Positions 43,829-53,238 are shown, counted from the stretch's first letter. The stretch: 64,000 nucleotides of DNA from Thermoleophilaceae bacterium (GCA_030447905.1 JAUJNZ010000007.1:64263-128262), one strand, 5' to 3'. Notes: a model not told the origin generated them from the letters alone. Numbers and translations are program-made.

Positions 43829-44293
43829 TCAGTCGCACGCCTGCGGGTCCTCCTCGCAGAAGCGCTCGAAGCGCTCCGCGGGGCTACCGGTGGGCGGGGG
43901 GACGTCGTTGTCGGGGGCGTCGGCGCGCTCGGGATCGTAGGAGCCACCGCCCCCTCCCGAGCTCCCGCCCCCGCCCGGGTTCTCGCCCCCGCCCGGGTTC
44001 TCGCCCCCGCCCGAGCTGCCTCCGGTGCCCTCGTCGCCTGCGCCGCCCGTTCGCCCCGCGCCAGGGGTCGAGGGGCCGCTCCCTCCCTCGCGTCCCTGTT
44101 CGCTCGAGCCGCCGCCGGCATCCTTCTCCGGCCGCTCCTGTGCCTTTGGCGTCCGCTTGGCAGCCGGCGGGGGAGGCGACCCGGCGGGAGGAGGCCCGCC
44201 GTCATCCCCGCCGCCCCCGCAAGCGGTCGGCGCCCCGAGGAGCGCGAGCGCCAGCGCTAGCGCCTTCAGCGACCGGGGAGAGGGCCCGGCCAT
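43829..44293 (-). CDS. Secreted Gly/Pro-rich protein, possible lipoprotein
   Basis: 154 residues. N-terminal signal (SLKALALALALLGAPTACG) with a cysteine where a lipobox cysteine would be, though the preceding residues fit only loosely. The rest is low complexity: GGGENPGGGENPGGGG repeats, Ser/Pro linkers, and an acidic end (AERFERFCEEDPQACD) with two cysteines. Immediately downstream of the zinc-ribbon gene on the same strand (4-base gap). Function unknown. Confidence 0.6.
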   Translation of the reverse strand: MAGPSPRSLKALALALALLGAPTACGGGGDDGGPPPAGSPPPPAAKRTPKAQERPEKDAGGGSSEQGREGGSGPSTPGAGRTGGAGDEGTGGSSGGGENPGGGENPGGGGSSGGGGGSYDPERADAPDNDVPPPTGSPAERFERFCEEDPQACD

Positions 44294-44297
44294 AACC

Positions 44298-44567
44298 TCA
44301 GCGCTCGACGGCGGGTAGGCGACGCCCGCAGTGCGGGCAGTCGTTGAGGTCCTTCTGGACGAGCTGCTCCAGGGAGCACCCGCACAGGCGCAGGTTCTCG
44401 ACGCTGTAGGGAAGCTGGCTGGGCGAAGGCGCGAGCGGCAGCACGCGGCCGACGACCTCGAACTCCTCGCCGGTATCGCGATCGACGTAGTTGCGAGCGG
44501 GCTCGACCTCGCGGATGATCTCCCGGTTGGAGGCCGAGCGCAGGCGGTAGAGCTGTCGGTCGGGCAC
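44298..44567 (-). CDS. Small protein with C-terminal zinc ribbon
   Basis: 89 residues. The first 55 ([34 protein letters not shown]) form a beta-rich segment. The end carries LCGCS and CPHCGRR, two CxC/CxxC knuckles of a zinc ribbon. The family is not known to me. Divergent from the glycosyltransferase gene over 23 bases. Confidence 0.55.
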   Translation of the reverse strand: MPDRQLYRLRSASNREIIREVEPARNYVDRDTGEEFEVVGRVLPLAPSPSQLPYSVENLRLCGCSLEQLVQKDLNDCPHCGRRLPAVER

Positions 44568-44590
44568 GGCGGCGAGAATACCAGCGGCCC

Positions 44591-46150
44591 ATGCGGATCC
44601 TGGTCTTCCACGGCTACCTCCTCCGGGGTACCGGAAGCAACGTCTACAACGCGGGGCTCGTGCGTGCGCTCACGGGTCTCGGGCACGAGGTCCACCTCCT
44701 GTGTCAGGACCGCGAGGCCGAGCGCCTGCCCTTCGTCGACGCGGTGGGAGACTGGGAAGGCGGCGAGCTCGGGGTCCGGGTCCTGCGCGAGCCGGTCGAG
44801 GTGACCGCCTACCGCCCGGACATCGGCGGCCTGCTCCCCGTCTACGTTGCCGATCGCTACGAGGGCTTCGAGGCTCGTCCCTTCCCGGGGCTCTCCGACA
44901 CAGAGCTCGAGCGTTACATGGAGAGCAACGTCGCCGCCGTTCGCGATGTCGTGGATCGGTCCGCGCCCGACCTCGCCCTGGCCAACCATGCGGTCATGGG
45001 TCCCGCCATCCTCGCTCGGGCTCTCGGCGACTCGATTCCCTACGCCGTCAAGATCCACGGCAGCGCGCTCGAGTACACGGTTCGCCCGGACCCCGACCGC
45101 TTCGCCCCCTACGCCGTCGAGGGCCTCGCCGGGGCTCGCGGCGTGCTTGTCGGCTCCCGCCACACCGCCGAGGCGCTGTGGGAGCTCGTCGATGTGCCCG
45201 GCCTGCGCGAGCGGACGCGCCTCGGCCCCCCGGGCGTCGACGTCGAGGCCTTCCGGTCGCGGCCCCGCGCGGAGGCCGCCCGCCGCCTCGCGACCCTCGC
45301 CGATCGCCTCGAGGGCGCTGAGGTCGTCTCCTGGGGCGGCGAGACGAGCGCGGCGGCGACCCTGCGCGAGCTCGATCCCCGCCGCCACCGGATCGTCAGC
45401 TTCGTGGGCAAGCTGATCGTGTCGAAGGGGGTCGATCTGCTGCTCGCCGCCTGGCCGCTCGTGGTGCGCGAGGTCCCGGACGCACGGCTCGTGATCGTCG
45501 GCTTCGGGGCCTATCGCGACGGCCTCCTGCGGTTGCTGGGCGCGCTGGTCGAATGCGACCTCGCCGCGGCGCGCGACGTCGCCGCACGCGGCCGCGAGCT
45601 CGAAGGCGGGCGGACGGGCGAGCTGGGCTACCTCGCCGCCTTCCTTGACTCACTCGAGGGGGAGCGCCGCGGCGCCTACCTGGACGCGGCGCGCTCCTCT
45701 GCGAAGACGGTCGGCTTCACCGGCCGCCTCGAGCACTCAGACCTTGCCGACCTCCTGCCCGCCTGCGAGGCCCAGGCCGTCCCGAGCACCTTTCCGGAGG
45801 CCTTTGGCATGGTGGCGGCCGAGGCCGCGGCCTGTGGCGCGCTGCCCCTCTCGGCTGCCCACTCCGGCCTCGCAGAGGTCACGGCGGTGCTCGCAGCCGC
45901 CCTCGAGGAGCGGCTGCGGCCACTGCTCTCCTTCGATCGCGGTCCGCGTGCGGTCGACGAGATCGCCGCCAAGCTGGTCGGGTGGCTTATGCTCGAGCCC
46001 GCTCGGCGCGAGCGGGCCTCCGAGGCGCTCGCCGAGCTGGCGCGCGAGCGCTTCGGCTGGGAGGGCGTCGCGAGCGGGGTGATCGCCGCGGCGGAGGGCC
46101 GCCTCGGGGAGCTTGTCGAGCCACTCGGCCTCTCCGACGGCGGCGGTTAG
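44591..46150 (+). CDS. GT4-like glycosyltransferase
   Basis: 519 residues with GT-B fold. N-terminal [27 protein letters not shown], the linker strand [26 protein letters not shown], and the donor-site motif [21 protein letters not shown] with the E-x7-E pattern of GT4 enzymes. It is longer than the usual 380-420 because of inserts around residues 245-265 and 315-360. The acceptor is unknown; no polysaccharide cluster surrounds it. Confidence 0.85.
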   Translation: MRILVFHGYLLRGTGSNVYNAGLVRALTGLGHEVHLLCQDREAERLPFVDAVGDWEGGELGVRVLREPVEVTAYRPDIGGLLPVYVADRYEGFEARPFPGLSDTELERYMESNVAAVRDVVDRSAPDLALANHAVMGPAILARALGDSIPYAVKIHGSALEYTVRPDPDRFAPYAVEGLAGARGVLVGSRHTAEALWELVDVPGLRERTRLGPPGVDVEAFRSRPRAEAARRLATLADRLEGAEVVSWGGETSAAATLRELDPRRHRIVSFVGKLIVSKGVDLLLAAWPLVVREVPDARLVIVGFGAYRDGLLRLLGALVECDLAAARDVAARGRELEGGRTGELGYLAAFLDSLEGERRGAYLDAARSSAKTVGFTGRLEHSDLADLLPACEAQAVPSTFPEAFGMVAAEAAACGALPLSAAHSGLAEVTAVLAAALEERLRPLLSFDRGPRAVDEIAAKLVGWLMLEPARRERASEALAELARERFGWEGVASGVIAAAEGRLGELVEPLGLSDGGG

Positions 46151-46172
46151 CGGCAAGCCGGGGGGGGAGTGC

Positions 46173-46280
46173 TCAGAGGACGCGCACGAGCGCTACCACG
46201 CCCAAGACCAACAGCACCCCCACCACCACGTAGAGGAGGAATCGAAACGCCTCACGCTCAGAGCGCAGCGGGTTCAGCAC
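46173..46280 (-). CDS. 35-residue membrane protein downstream of ctaC
   Basis: GTG start, LNPLRSEREAFRFLL then a single helix YVVVGVLLVLGVVALVRVL and stop. It lies 43 bases after the CoxB stop on the same strand. The charged head plus one helix resembles small accessory subunits seen in oxidase operons, but no named family is recognised. Confidence 0.5.
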   Translation of the reverse strand: MLNPLRSEREAFRFLLYVVVGVLLVLGVVALVRVL

Positions 46281-46323
46281 GGCGCTCGCCGCCCCCGGTC
46301 GGCCACGATCCGGGCGGCGGATC

Positions 46324-47397
46324 TCACCTCGAAGCCCCGGGCGGCGGGCGGATAGCGGCGGCCGTCCCAGGACCCGAGCTGCCGGCGCTCGCGCGCGCGA
46401 GGTAGTCGACGAGCGTGTCGATCTCCGCTCGCGACAGCTGCCGAGAGTAGTTGGCGGGCATGCCGTCGGCGCGGAATCCGGGCACCACGAGCGCCCTGGG
46501 GTCGACGATCGATTGGCGTATGTAGGCCTCGAGGGAAAGCCGCGGATTGCGCTTGTCGTAGACCTCGGCGAGGCCGTCGAGCGACGGACCGGTCGCCGCG
46601 GCCGCACCGGCGTCCTCGAGCGTGTGGCAGCCGGCGCACCCGTAGGTCGTGTACGTCTGGCGTCCCGGCTCGGGGGCCGCGGCGAGCGCCTGCCGCCGCG
46701 CGCCGATCCAGCTCGCGAACTGCTCGCCCTCCAGCACGTGCACCTGCTGGCGCATCGTCGTGTGGCCGAGTCCGCACAGCTCCGCGCAGACCACGTTGAA
46801 GTTCCCCGCCCGGTTCGGGACCGTCAGAGAGGTGGTGACGATGCCCGGAACCGCGTCCTGCTTGATGCGGAACTCGGGGATCCAGAAGGAGTGGACGACG
46901 TCGTCGGTCCGAATCCGAAACCGCACCGGCCGGTCCTTCGGTAGGTAGAGCTCGTCGGAGCGGACCGACTGGCCGCCGGGCTGGGGATACTCGAAGCGCC
47001 AGGCGAACTGACCGGCGCGGACGTTGACGTCCATGGTGTTGGGACGCGGATCCTCCTGTTCGTCGAGCACGATCCAGCCGTAGACCGCGAGCGCCGTGAC
47101 GAGCACGAACGGGATGGCGACCCAGGCGACCTCGAGCTGGGCGTTGCCGTGGAGCGGCTCGCCGTCGCGCTCGTCGCCCGGCCGGGCGCGGAACCTGATC
47201 ACCGAGTAGATCGCCACCGACATGACGAGGACGAAGATCGGGACCGAGACGATCAGGAGCACGTCATAGAGCAGGTCGACGTCGTCGGCTGTCGTAGAGG
47301 CCTGCTCGGGGAACCAGTCGATCAGCAGGCTCAGCGCCGTGATGATCACCGAGGCCACGACCCCGAGAACGGTCATCTGGATCAGCGACCTACGCAT
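46324..47397 (-). CDS. ctaC: Cytochrome c oxidase subunit II, caa3 type with fused cytochrome c
   Basis: 357 residues. Two N-terminal membrane helices; cupredoxin domain with the full CuA site (His169, Cys204, Glu206, Cys208, His212, Met215, in CAELCGLGHTTM). Then a mono-heme cytochrome c domain: CAGCH at 254-258 and axial Met313 in DGMPANY. Electrons pass from the fused cytochrome to CuA and on to subunit I. SCO1 at 2.5 kb is the likely copper donor. The matching ctaE/ctaD lie 2 kb away on the same strand, beyond three plus-strand genes. Confidence 0.95.
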   Translation of the reverse strand: MRRSLIQMTVLGVVASVIITALSLLIDWFPEQASTTADDVDLLYDVLLIVSVPIFVLVMSVAIYSVIRFRARPGDERDGEPLHGNAQLEVAWVAIPFVLVTALAVYGWIVLDEQEDPRPNTMDVNVRAGQFAWRFEYPQPGGQSVRSDELYLPKDRPVRFRIRTDDVVHSFWIPEFRIKQDAVPGIVTTSLTVPNRAGNFNVVCAELCGLGHTTMRQQVHVLEGEQFASWIGARRQALAAAPEPGRQTYTTYGCAGCHTLEDAGAAAATGPSLDGLAEVYDKRNPRLSLEAYIRQSIVDPRALVVPGFRADGMPANYSRQLSRAEIDTLVDYLARASAGSSGPGTAAAIRPPPGASR

Positions 47398-47555
47398 CCG
47401 CTGGGTGGCCTCCGCTGCCGGGCACGCGCGGAAGTCTAAAGCGACCCCCCGGGTTTCTGGCGCGGTGTCGGTCCGGGAGCGAGCGCCCCGGCGCCCACTC
47501 CGACCAGGCGCCCGTGCCGTGCGCCCGGGCTGGTCACTCAGCTAGTTTTTGGCCT

Positions 47556-48077
47556 GTGAGCCCCTTCTTCTTCGCCGCCATACTGGCTGCCCTCTGGGCG
47601 CTGGGGCTAACCGTCCTCGGCCTGCGTAACTCGAGGTTTCCGGGCGGCGAGGGCGGCGCTCGCCTCATCGCCGCCGTCTCCTTCGTGCTCGCGGGTGCCG
47701 GAATCGCCACCGCGGTCATCACCGGCGTGGAGGAGGAGAGGAAAAAGGAAGCCGAGGCGCGCGCCGAGGAGCCCGAGGCCGCTCCGCCCGAGCCGGGGAC
47801 GATGAGGGTCGCAGCGGACCCCCAGGGCCAGCTTCGGTTCGAGCGCGAGCGCCTCGAGACCACGGCGGGGACGCGAACCCTCGAGCTGACCAACAGCGCC
47901 CCCCTTCCCCACAACATCGCGGTCGCCGGCCAGGGCGTCGACGTCGTCGGACCGACGGTTCCGCGCGGCGGCACCTCGCGCGTGACCGTGCCGCTGCGGC
48001 CCGGGCGCTATACGTTCTACTGCTCGGTGCTGGGGCACCGCGAGGGTGGCATGGAGGGCGCCCTCGCGGTCCGATGA
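47556..48077 (+). CDS. Membrane-anchored cupredoxin
   Basis: 173 residues. Two N-terminal hydrophobic helices (3-22 and 36-57), a Glu/Ala-rich linker, and a plastocyanin-like domain with type 1 copper ligands His119 (PLPHNIAV), Cys156, His161 and Met166 (FYCSVLGHREGGM). Probably shuttles electrons near the oxidase. TAGTTT (47543-47548) is 7 bases before the GTG. ATGA overlap with the following cytochrome. Confidence 0.88.
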   Translation: MSPFFFAAILAALWALGLTVLGLRNSRFPGGEGGARLIAAVSFVLAGAGIATAVITGVEEERKKEAEARAEEPEAAPPEPGTMRVAADPQGQLRFERERLETTAGTRTLELTNSAPLPHNIAVAGQGVDVVGPTVPRGGTSRVTVPLRPGRYTFYCSVLGHREGGMEGALAVR

Positions 48078-48802
48078 CCTCGACCGCAACCCGTCGCGCG
48101 GCGAGGGAGCCCGGACGCCGAGCGGCTTTGCTCGTCCTCGTGCTGGCGGCGATAGCCGGGCTGGCCGCAGGGTGTGGCCGCGACGACCCGCCCGACCTCG
48201 TCAACGGCAAGCGGCTGTTCACGGGGGAGGGGAAGTGCGGAAGCTGTCACATCCTCGCTCGCGCCGGAACGGGGGGGACGATCGGTCCGAACCTCGACCA
48301 GGCCTTCCTGGCCTCCCGCCGCGCCGGCTTCGGCGAGCAGACGATCGAGGAGGTCGTGCGCAACCAGATCGACGAGACGCTGAACAACAGCCTCATGCCC
48401 GAGGACCTCGTCGTCGGCCAGGACGCCCGCGACGTCGCCGCCTACGTCGCCCAGGCCGCGGGCAGCCCCGGCGAGGACCCGGGCGGCACGGTCCCCGGCG
48501 ACCCGCTCGCCGAGCCCGGTCAGGAGGGCAAGCGGATCTTCAACGCCGCGGGGTGCGCGAGCTGCCACGCCCTCTCCGACGCGGGCGCCTCGGCGGCGGT
48601 CGGCCCGAGCCTCGACGACGCGGCGCGGGGGACGGCGGGCGGGTTACCAACCCGCGAGTGGCTGCGCCAGTCGATCGTCGAACCCAACGCCATCCTCGCC
48701 GCCGGGTACCCGCGCAACCTCATGCCGGACTACGGGCGGCGGTTGAATCCCCGCCAGGTCCAGGCGCTCGTCGACTACCTGATGCGCGCGGGCAACCGTT
48801 GA
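48074..48802 (+). CDS. Diheme cytochrome c lipoprotein
   Basis: 242 residues. Lipoprotein signal with LAAGC (Cys34), then two cytochrome c domains: CGSCH (55-59) with likely Met108 (SLMPED) and CASCH (161-165) with likely Met217 (NLMPDY). Both resemble the heme domain fused to CtaC. It could feed the caa3 oxidase from the outer membrane face. Overlaps the cupredoxin stop by 4 bases. Confidence 0.9.
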   Translation: MTSTATRRAAREPGRRAALLVLVLAAIAGLAAGCGRDDPPDLVNGKRLFTGEGKCGSCHILARAGTGGTIGPNLDQAFLASRRAGFGEQTIEEVVRNQIDETLNNSLMPEDLVVGQDARDVAAYVAQAAGSPGEDPGGTVPGDPLAEPGQEGKRIFNAAGCASCHALSDAGASAAVGPSLDDAARGTAGGLPTREWLRQSIVEPNAILAAGYPRNLMPDYGRRLNPRQVQALVDYLMRAGNR

Positions 48803-48819
48803 CGGGGAGGGGGAACGCG

Positions 48820-49248
48820 ATGGCTCAAGAGGCGCAGGTGCTCGTGGTCGCCAACCTGGGACCCGCCTCCGACGAGCTCCTCAGTGCGCTGCGCGCGCGG
48901 GCGGCGGAAGGCCCCGCGCGGTTCAACCTCGTCGTCCCCGCTACGCCTCACGTCCGGGGCGTGCCCGACGCCGCCGCGCCGGGCATCGCCGCCGGCGAGC
49001 AGCAGGCCGAGGAGTATCTCGAGGAGGCGCTCGAGCGGCTGCGCTCGGCCGGTCTCGAGGTCGAGGGCAATGTCGGCGATGCCGAGCCGCTCGCGTCGAT
49101 CGAGGACGCGGTCAACCTCGGCCACTTCGACGAGGTCATCATCTCCGGACGGTCGGGCCCCGTCTCGCGCACGCTGAGGACGGATCTCGCGAGCAAGGCC
49201 AAGCACGCGACCGGCCTGCGGGTCCGCTACGCCGAGGAGCTCATCTGA
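48820..49248 (+). CDS. Single-domain protein of an unrecognised Usp-like family
   Basis: 142 residues. VLVVANLGPASDELLSALRARAAEG, a long helix (EYLEEALERLRSAGLEVEG), DAEPLASIEDAVNLGHFDEVIISGRSG and a final RTDLASKAKHATGLRV. It matches both halves of the protein at 49897-50727 in order and spacing, so the three domains form one family. The alternating strands and helices suggest a universal-stress-like alpha/beta fold; no function is known to me. Strong GGGGAGGGGG upstream. Confidence 0.65.
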   Translation: MAQEAQVLVVANLGPASDELLSALRARAAEGPARFNLVVPATPHVRGVPDAAAPGIAAGEQQAEEYLEEALERLRSAGLEVEGNVGDAEPLASIEDAVNLGHFDEVIISGRSGPVSRTLRTDLASKAKHATGLRVRYAEELI

Positions 49249-49261
49249 CGGTCCCTGTCGC

Positions 49262-49897
49262 TCACAGGATTCCCTGCGCCGAGAGCAGGTAGAGCGACGA
49301 GAACACGAAGACCCACGCGACGTCGACGAAGTGCCAGTAGATCCCTGGGATTTCGACGCCGCGGTGCTCCTCGGGGCTGAAGTGGCCGCGGAAGGCCCGC
49401 ACGGAGGCAAAGGCGAGCAGTAGGAGCCCGACGGCGACGTGGGCGCCGTGCAGTCCGGTGAGCCCGTAGAAGATGGTCCCCTGAGCGCTGTCAGCGGGTG
49501 CGAAGTCCAGGAAGACGTACTCGTTGACCTGCACGGCGAGGAACGTCGCTCCGAGCAGGAGGGTGGTGAGCAGGCCGAGCTTGAGGCCGAGCCGGTTGCC
49601 CCGGCGCGCCGACTCGAGCGCCCAGTGCATGGTCCCGCTCGACGAGAAGAGGATGAAGCTGTTGGCGATTCCCGTCTCGATCGGAAGGTGGTCGCCCTCG
49701 GCCGGCCAGGGCGCGTCGAGCGCCACGCGGATGAAGAAGTACGCCGTGAAGAAGGCGGCGAACAGCATGATCTCCGAGATGATGAAGAGCAGCATTCCGA
49801 GCAGCTGCGGGTCGACGCGCGACGACCGGTTGGGGTCGGGCGGGCCGTGATGCTCGTGCGCGTCGGCGGCCCTGCCCGGAAGGGCGGCGGACTCCAT
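49262..49897 (-). CDS. ctaE: Cytochrome c oxidase subunit III
   Basis: 211 residues, five membrane helices, the compact form of the subunit. LLGMLLFIISEIMLFAAFF and the ending GIYWHFVDVAWVFVFSSLYLL are diagnostic. I use the ATG at 49897, which overlaps the stop of the upstream gene by one base (TGATG); the longer frame adds an Arg-rich stretch. It belongs with the A2-like subunit I. Confidence 0.94.
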   Translation of the reverse strand: MESAALPGRAADAHEHHGPPDPNRSSRVDPQLLGMLLFIISEIMLFAAFFTAYFFIRVALDAPWPAEGDHLPIETGIANSFILFSSSGTMHWALESARRGNRLGLKLGLLTTLLLGATFLAVQVNEYVFLDFAPADSAQGTIFYGLTGLHGAHVAVGLLLLAFASVRAFRGHFSPEEHRGVEIPGIYWHFVDVAWVFVFSSLYLLSAQGIL

Positions 49898-50727
49898 CAG
49901 GCGCGCACGGGCTCGTCGGCCACCACGTGCTCGACGGGCTTGGCGGTAGCAGACCGCACGCGCTCCACGAGGTCGGTCCGCAACCATCCGGAGCGCGTCT
50001 CTGGAAAGGTCGAGATGACGATCTCGTCGACCGCGTAGTACTGGAGCGCGTTCTGGATCGCCGTGAAGGGATCGGGGTCCATGGTCTGACCCACAACCTC
50101 GAGGCCGGCGTCGCGCAAGCGGTCGACCGCCCGCTCGAGGCGCTCGTGGGCCCGCTCCCGGAGATCCTCGTTCTGGGGACAGATCAGGATGAAGCGGTGG
50201 CGGCCGTCCTCGGACTTGGCCTTGAGGGCGTCGAGCAGGTTCTCCCCGCCCGCGGTCTCGTTGGCGACGACGAGCGTCGAGGTCAGATCCTTGCGCCCAG
50301 CGGACTCGAGGTCGACGACGACGTGCTCGACAGGCAATCCGATGTCACGCTCGACGCGATCGACGAGGTCGCGCCGGAGCCACCCCGAGCGGGTCTCGGG
50401 GTGGGTCGAGATGACGATCTGGTCTATGTGGTCGGCTTCGACGGCGTCTTCGATCGCCGTGTACGGGTCGGGGTCGACCACCTCCCCGGGGGCCTCGAGT
50501 CCCGCTTCGTGCAGGTCGGAGAGGGTCAGCGTGAGCCGGTTGCGCGCGGCGGCGAGCACGGAGTCCTCGTAGATCACGTTGCCGTGCCTGGGCCAGTTCT
50601 GGGGGCAGATCACCCGAATCGAGGCCCGCCCGTCATCGGCGTGGCGCCGCACCGCGTCGATCAGCTCGGAGCCGCCCACCGTCTCGTTGGCGACGACGAG
50701 GATCCGACGCGCACGGTCGTCGGTCAC
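49897..50727 (-). CDS. Tandem two-domain protein of the unrecognised Usp-like family, inside the oxidase operon
   Basis: 276 residues made of two clear repeats of about 135. Each has LVVANET-x-GG, a strand ending CPQN, a helix with DLHEAGLE or RLRDAGLE, a DPDPYTAIEDA / DPDPFTAIQNA turn and IVISTHPETRSGWLR / IVISTFPETRSGWLR, finishing PVEHVV. It overlaps ctaD by GTGA and ctaE by one base, so it is made together with the oxidase. Repeats may bind a nucleotide, by fold analogy only. A third copy is at 48820. Confidence 0.8.
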   Translation of the reverse strand: MTDDRARRILVVANETVGGSELIDAVRRHADDGRASIRVICPQNWPRHGNVIYEDSVLAAARNRLTLTLSDLHEAGLEAPGEVVDPDPYTAIEDAVEADHIDQIVISTHPETRSGWLRRDLVDRVERDIGLPVEHVVVDLESAGRKDLTSTLVVANETAGGENLLDALKAKSEDGRHRFILICPQNEDLRERAHERLERAVDRLRDAGLEVVGQTMDPDPFTAIQNALQYYAVDEIVISTFPETRSGWLRTDLVERVRSATAKPVEHVVADEPVRA

Positions 50728-52628
50728 GGGGTCGTCGCCCCCACCCGCTCTCCGCGCTGCGGCGCGATCTTCTCGGGCCGCTCGTCGAAGGTGCCGTGCA
50801 CCGCTCCCGGGATGCCGTACTCGTAGGGCCCGCCGACCACGGTCGGGATGCGGTCGAAGTTGAAGACCGGCGGCGGCGAGGAAACCAGCCATTCGAGCGT
50901 GTGCGCGCGCCATGGGTTGCCCTCGGCCTGTCGACCGCGGCGCCAGCTCATGATCATGTTGTAGAGGAAGATGAGGAACGAGAGGCCGAAGAGGAAGGAC
51001 GAGACCGAGATGATCGCGTTGAGCGTGGCGAACTGCTCGGCGTAGTCGGCGACCCGCCGTGGCATCCCGTCGATCCCGACCAGGTGCATCGGCCCGAAGG
51101 TCAGGTTGAAGAACACGAACGACAGCCAGAAGTGGATCTTGCCGAGGCGCTCGTTGTACATCTTGCCCGTCATCTTCGGGAACCAGTGGTAGATCCCGGC
51201 GAAGATCGTGAACACGCTGCCGCCGAACAACACGTAGTGGATATGGGCCACCACGAAGTAGGTGTCGGAGACGTGGACCACCACGGGGATGACCGCGAGC
51301 ATGATCCCGCTGATCCCGCCGAGGGTGAACATGGTGATGAAGCCGAGGGCGAACAACAGCGGCGTTCGCAGGTGGATGACGCCACGCCACAGGGTCGCAA
51401 GCCACGAGAAGACCTTGATCCCGGTCGGGACGGCGATCAGCATCGTCGTGATCATCATCGGCACGCGCAGCCACGTGGACATGCCCGACACGAACATGTG
51501 GTGGGCCCAGACCGTGAAACCGAGCATCACGATGGCCATCAGCGAGAACGCCATCATCCGGTAGCCGAAGACCGGCTTGCGCGCGTGCGTGGATACGACC
51601 TCGCTGACGATCCCGAACCCGGGCAGCATCATGATGTAGACCGCGGGGTGGGAGTAGAACCAGAAGACGTGCTGGTACATGAGCGCGTCGCCGCCGTTGC
51701 CCTCGTCGAAGAAGTTCATACCGAGCGCGCGGTCGAGCAGGACGAAGAACTGCGAGCCGGCGATGAAAGGCGTGGCGATCACGACGAGGAGCGAGGTCGT
51801 GAAGTTGGCCCACACGAGCAGGGGCATCCGGAAGAAGGTCAACCCCGGCGCCCGCATCGTGACGATCGTCACCAGGAAGTTGAGCGCGGTGGCGATCGAC
51901 GAAGCGCCCGCGAACTGGACGCCGATCGTGAAGAAGTTCTGCCCGAGCGGGGTCTGGGTCGAGAGCGGCGCGTAGGCCGTCCACCCGGTCGCGAAGGCTC
52001 CGCCGGGGGCGAAGAAGGAGGCCGCCATCATCACGCCGGCGACCGGGAGCATCCAGTAGGAGAGGGCGTTGAGGCGCGGGAACGCCATATCCGGCGCGCC
52101 GATCATGAGCGGGATCACATAGTTGGCGATCCCCGAGAAGGCGGGGATGACGAACAGGAAGATCATCAGCGACGCGTGCACCGAGAACAGGCCGTTGTAG
52201 GTGTTGGCGTCGACGAGCTGGGAGCCGGGGGCGGCGAGCTCGGCGCGGACGATCATCGCCATCAGCCCGCCGAGGATGAAGAAGACGAACGTGGTGACGA
52301 TGTACTGGATGCCGATCACCTTGTGATCGGTGTTGACGCGGAAGTAGTCGTGCCACGTGCGCGCGCCGTGTCCGGAGTGGTCCTCTGGGACGGTCGGCGC
52401 GCCGGAACCCCAGCGGAACCAGTAGTCGAAGCAGCCGATCCCGATCAGGAAGGCCATCGGAACCGTGATCAGGGAGGCGGTGGTCATCGCCTCGCCGTCG
52501 AAGGCCGGCTCGTAGCCCTGCAGCGCGCGAACGGCGACCACGAGCCCCGCCCCGATCGCGAATCCGATCGGCAGAGAGAGCGCCGCTCGCCACCACCCGG
52601 GGGCGGCCAGTCGGGCGGCCAGTGTCAT
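50724..52628 (-). CDS. ctaD: Cytochrome c oxidase subunit I, A2-like
   Basis: 634 residues. About 14 hydrophobic segments; heme and CuB ligands in FSVHASLMIF, WFYSHPAVYIMMLPG, WAHHMF and VVAHIHYVLFGG. The D-channel glutamate seen in A1 enzymes (GHPEV) is replaced by the YSHPAV pattern of A2 oxidases. An N-terminal extension of two extra helices precedes HDYFRVNTDHKVIG. Upstream are TAGAAT (52660-52655) and GAGGA 7 bases before the ATG. First gene of ctaD-Usp-ctaE. Confidence 0.95.
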   Translation of the reverse strand: MTLAARLAAPGWWRAALSLPIGFAIGAGLVVAVRALQGYEPAFDGEAMTTASLITVPMAFLIGIGCFDYWFRWGSGAPTVPEDHSGHGARTWHDYFRVNTDHKVIGIQYIVTTFVFFILGGLMAMIVRAELAAPGSQLVDANTYNGLFSVHASLMIFLFVIPAFSGIANYVIPLMIGAPDMAFPRLNALSYWMLPVAGVMMAASFFAPGGAFATGWTAYAPLSTQTPLGQNFFTIGVQFAGASSIATALNFLVTIVTMRAPGLTFFRMPLLVWANFTTSLLVVIATPFIAGSQFFVLLDRALGMNFFDEGNGGDALMYQHVFWFYSHPAVYIMMLPGFGIVSEVVSTHARKPVFGYRMMAFSLMAIVMLGFTVWAHHMFVSGMSTWLRVPMMITTMLIAVPTGIKVFSWLATLWRGVIHLRTPLLFALGFITMFTLGGISGIMLAVIPVVVHVSDTYFVVAHIHYVLFGGSVFTIFAGIYHWFPKMTGKMYNERLGKIHFWLSFVFFNLTFGPMHLVGIDGMPRRVADYAEQFATLNAIISVSSFLFGLSFLIFLYNMIMSWRRGRQAEGNPWRAHTLEWLVSSPPPVFNFDRIPTVVGGPYEYGIPGAVHGTFDERPEKIAPQRGERVGATTP

Positions 52629-52788
52629 TCGCCTGTCCTCTTCACGATAAAGGGATTCTAGGAGGCCGCCGCGCGGATCGGGTTCCCTTCCGACTCGCCA
52701 CGGGCTCCTGTTCCCGCCGGCGCTTCGGGTCTCCCGCCACTCCTGTGCAGTCTAGCCCGACGCGCCGGGAGCCGAGGACGCGCGGGGG

Positions 52789-53238
52789 TCAGGCGGCCAG
52801 CGGCCGGGCCACCGCGTGGCCGTCGTCCGGACCGCCGCCCACCTCGCAGTCGCCGCCGCCGCGCAGGGCGGACGGCGCCGCGCCATGGTGTCGCCGGAAG
52901 GCCTTGGCGAACTGCGCCGGCTGGCGGTAGCCAACCGTCATCGCCACCTCTCGCACGGGGGCCGAGCCGGCGCTTAGGAGCTCCAGGGCATGCCGCATCC
53001 GGACAGCTGCGAGCTGTGCCCGGAAGCTCGTTCCGCCCACCTCGGCAAAGGCGCGCTGGAGCTGGCGACGCGAGGTGGCGATGCGCCGGGCAACGCCCTC
53101 GAGCTCGAGCTCGAGGGCGTATTCGCGCTCGATTATCGCGACGGCCTCATGAAAGAGGTCGCGCCGGCGAGCGATCGTGGTCGGGCGGCGGGCCACGTCA
53201 GGTGATACGGACGACCGGCTCGGGCGGATCGCATTCAC
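52789..53238 (-). CDS. AraC-type helix-turn-helix regulator without effector domain
   Basis: 149 residues. After a short Arg-rich start comes a full AraC DNA-binding domain with both helix-turn-helices: VARRIATSRRQLQRAFAEVGG and VREVAMTVGYRQPAQFAKAFRRHHG. There is no sugar-binding cupin domain. Located just upstream of ctaD on the same strand (160-base gap), so it could regulate the oxidase genes. GTG start. Confidence 0.85.
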   Translation of the reverse strand: MNAIRPSRSSVSPDVARRPTTIARRRDLFHEAVAIIEREYALELELEGVARRIATSRRQLQRAFAEVGGTSFRAQLAAVRMRHALELLSAGSAPVREVAMTVGYRQPAQFAKAFRRHHGAAPSALRGGGDCEVGGGPDDGHAVARPLAA

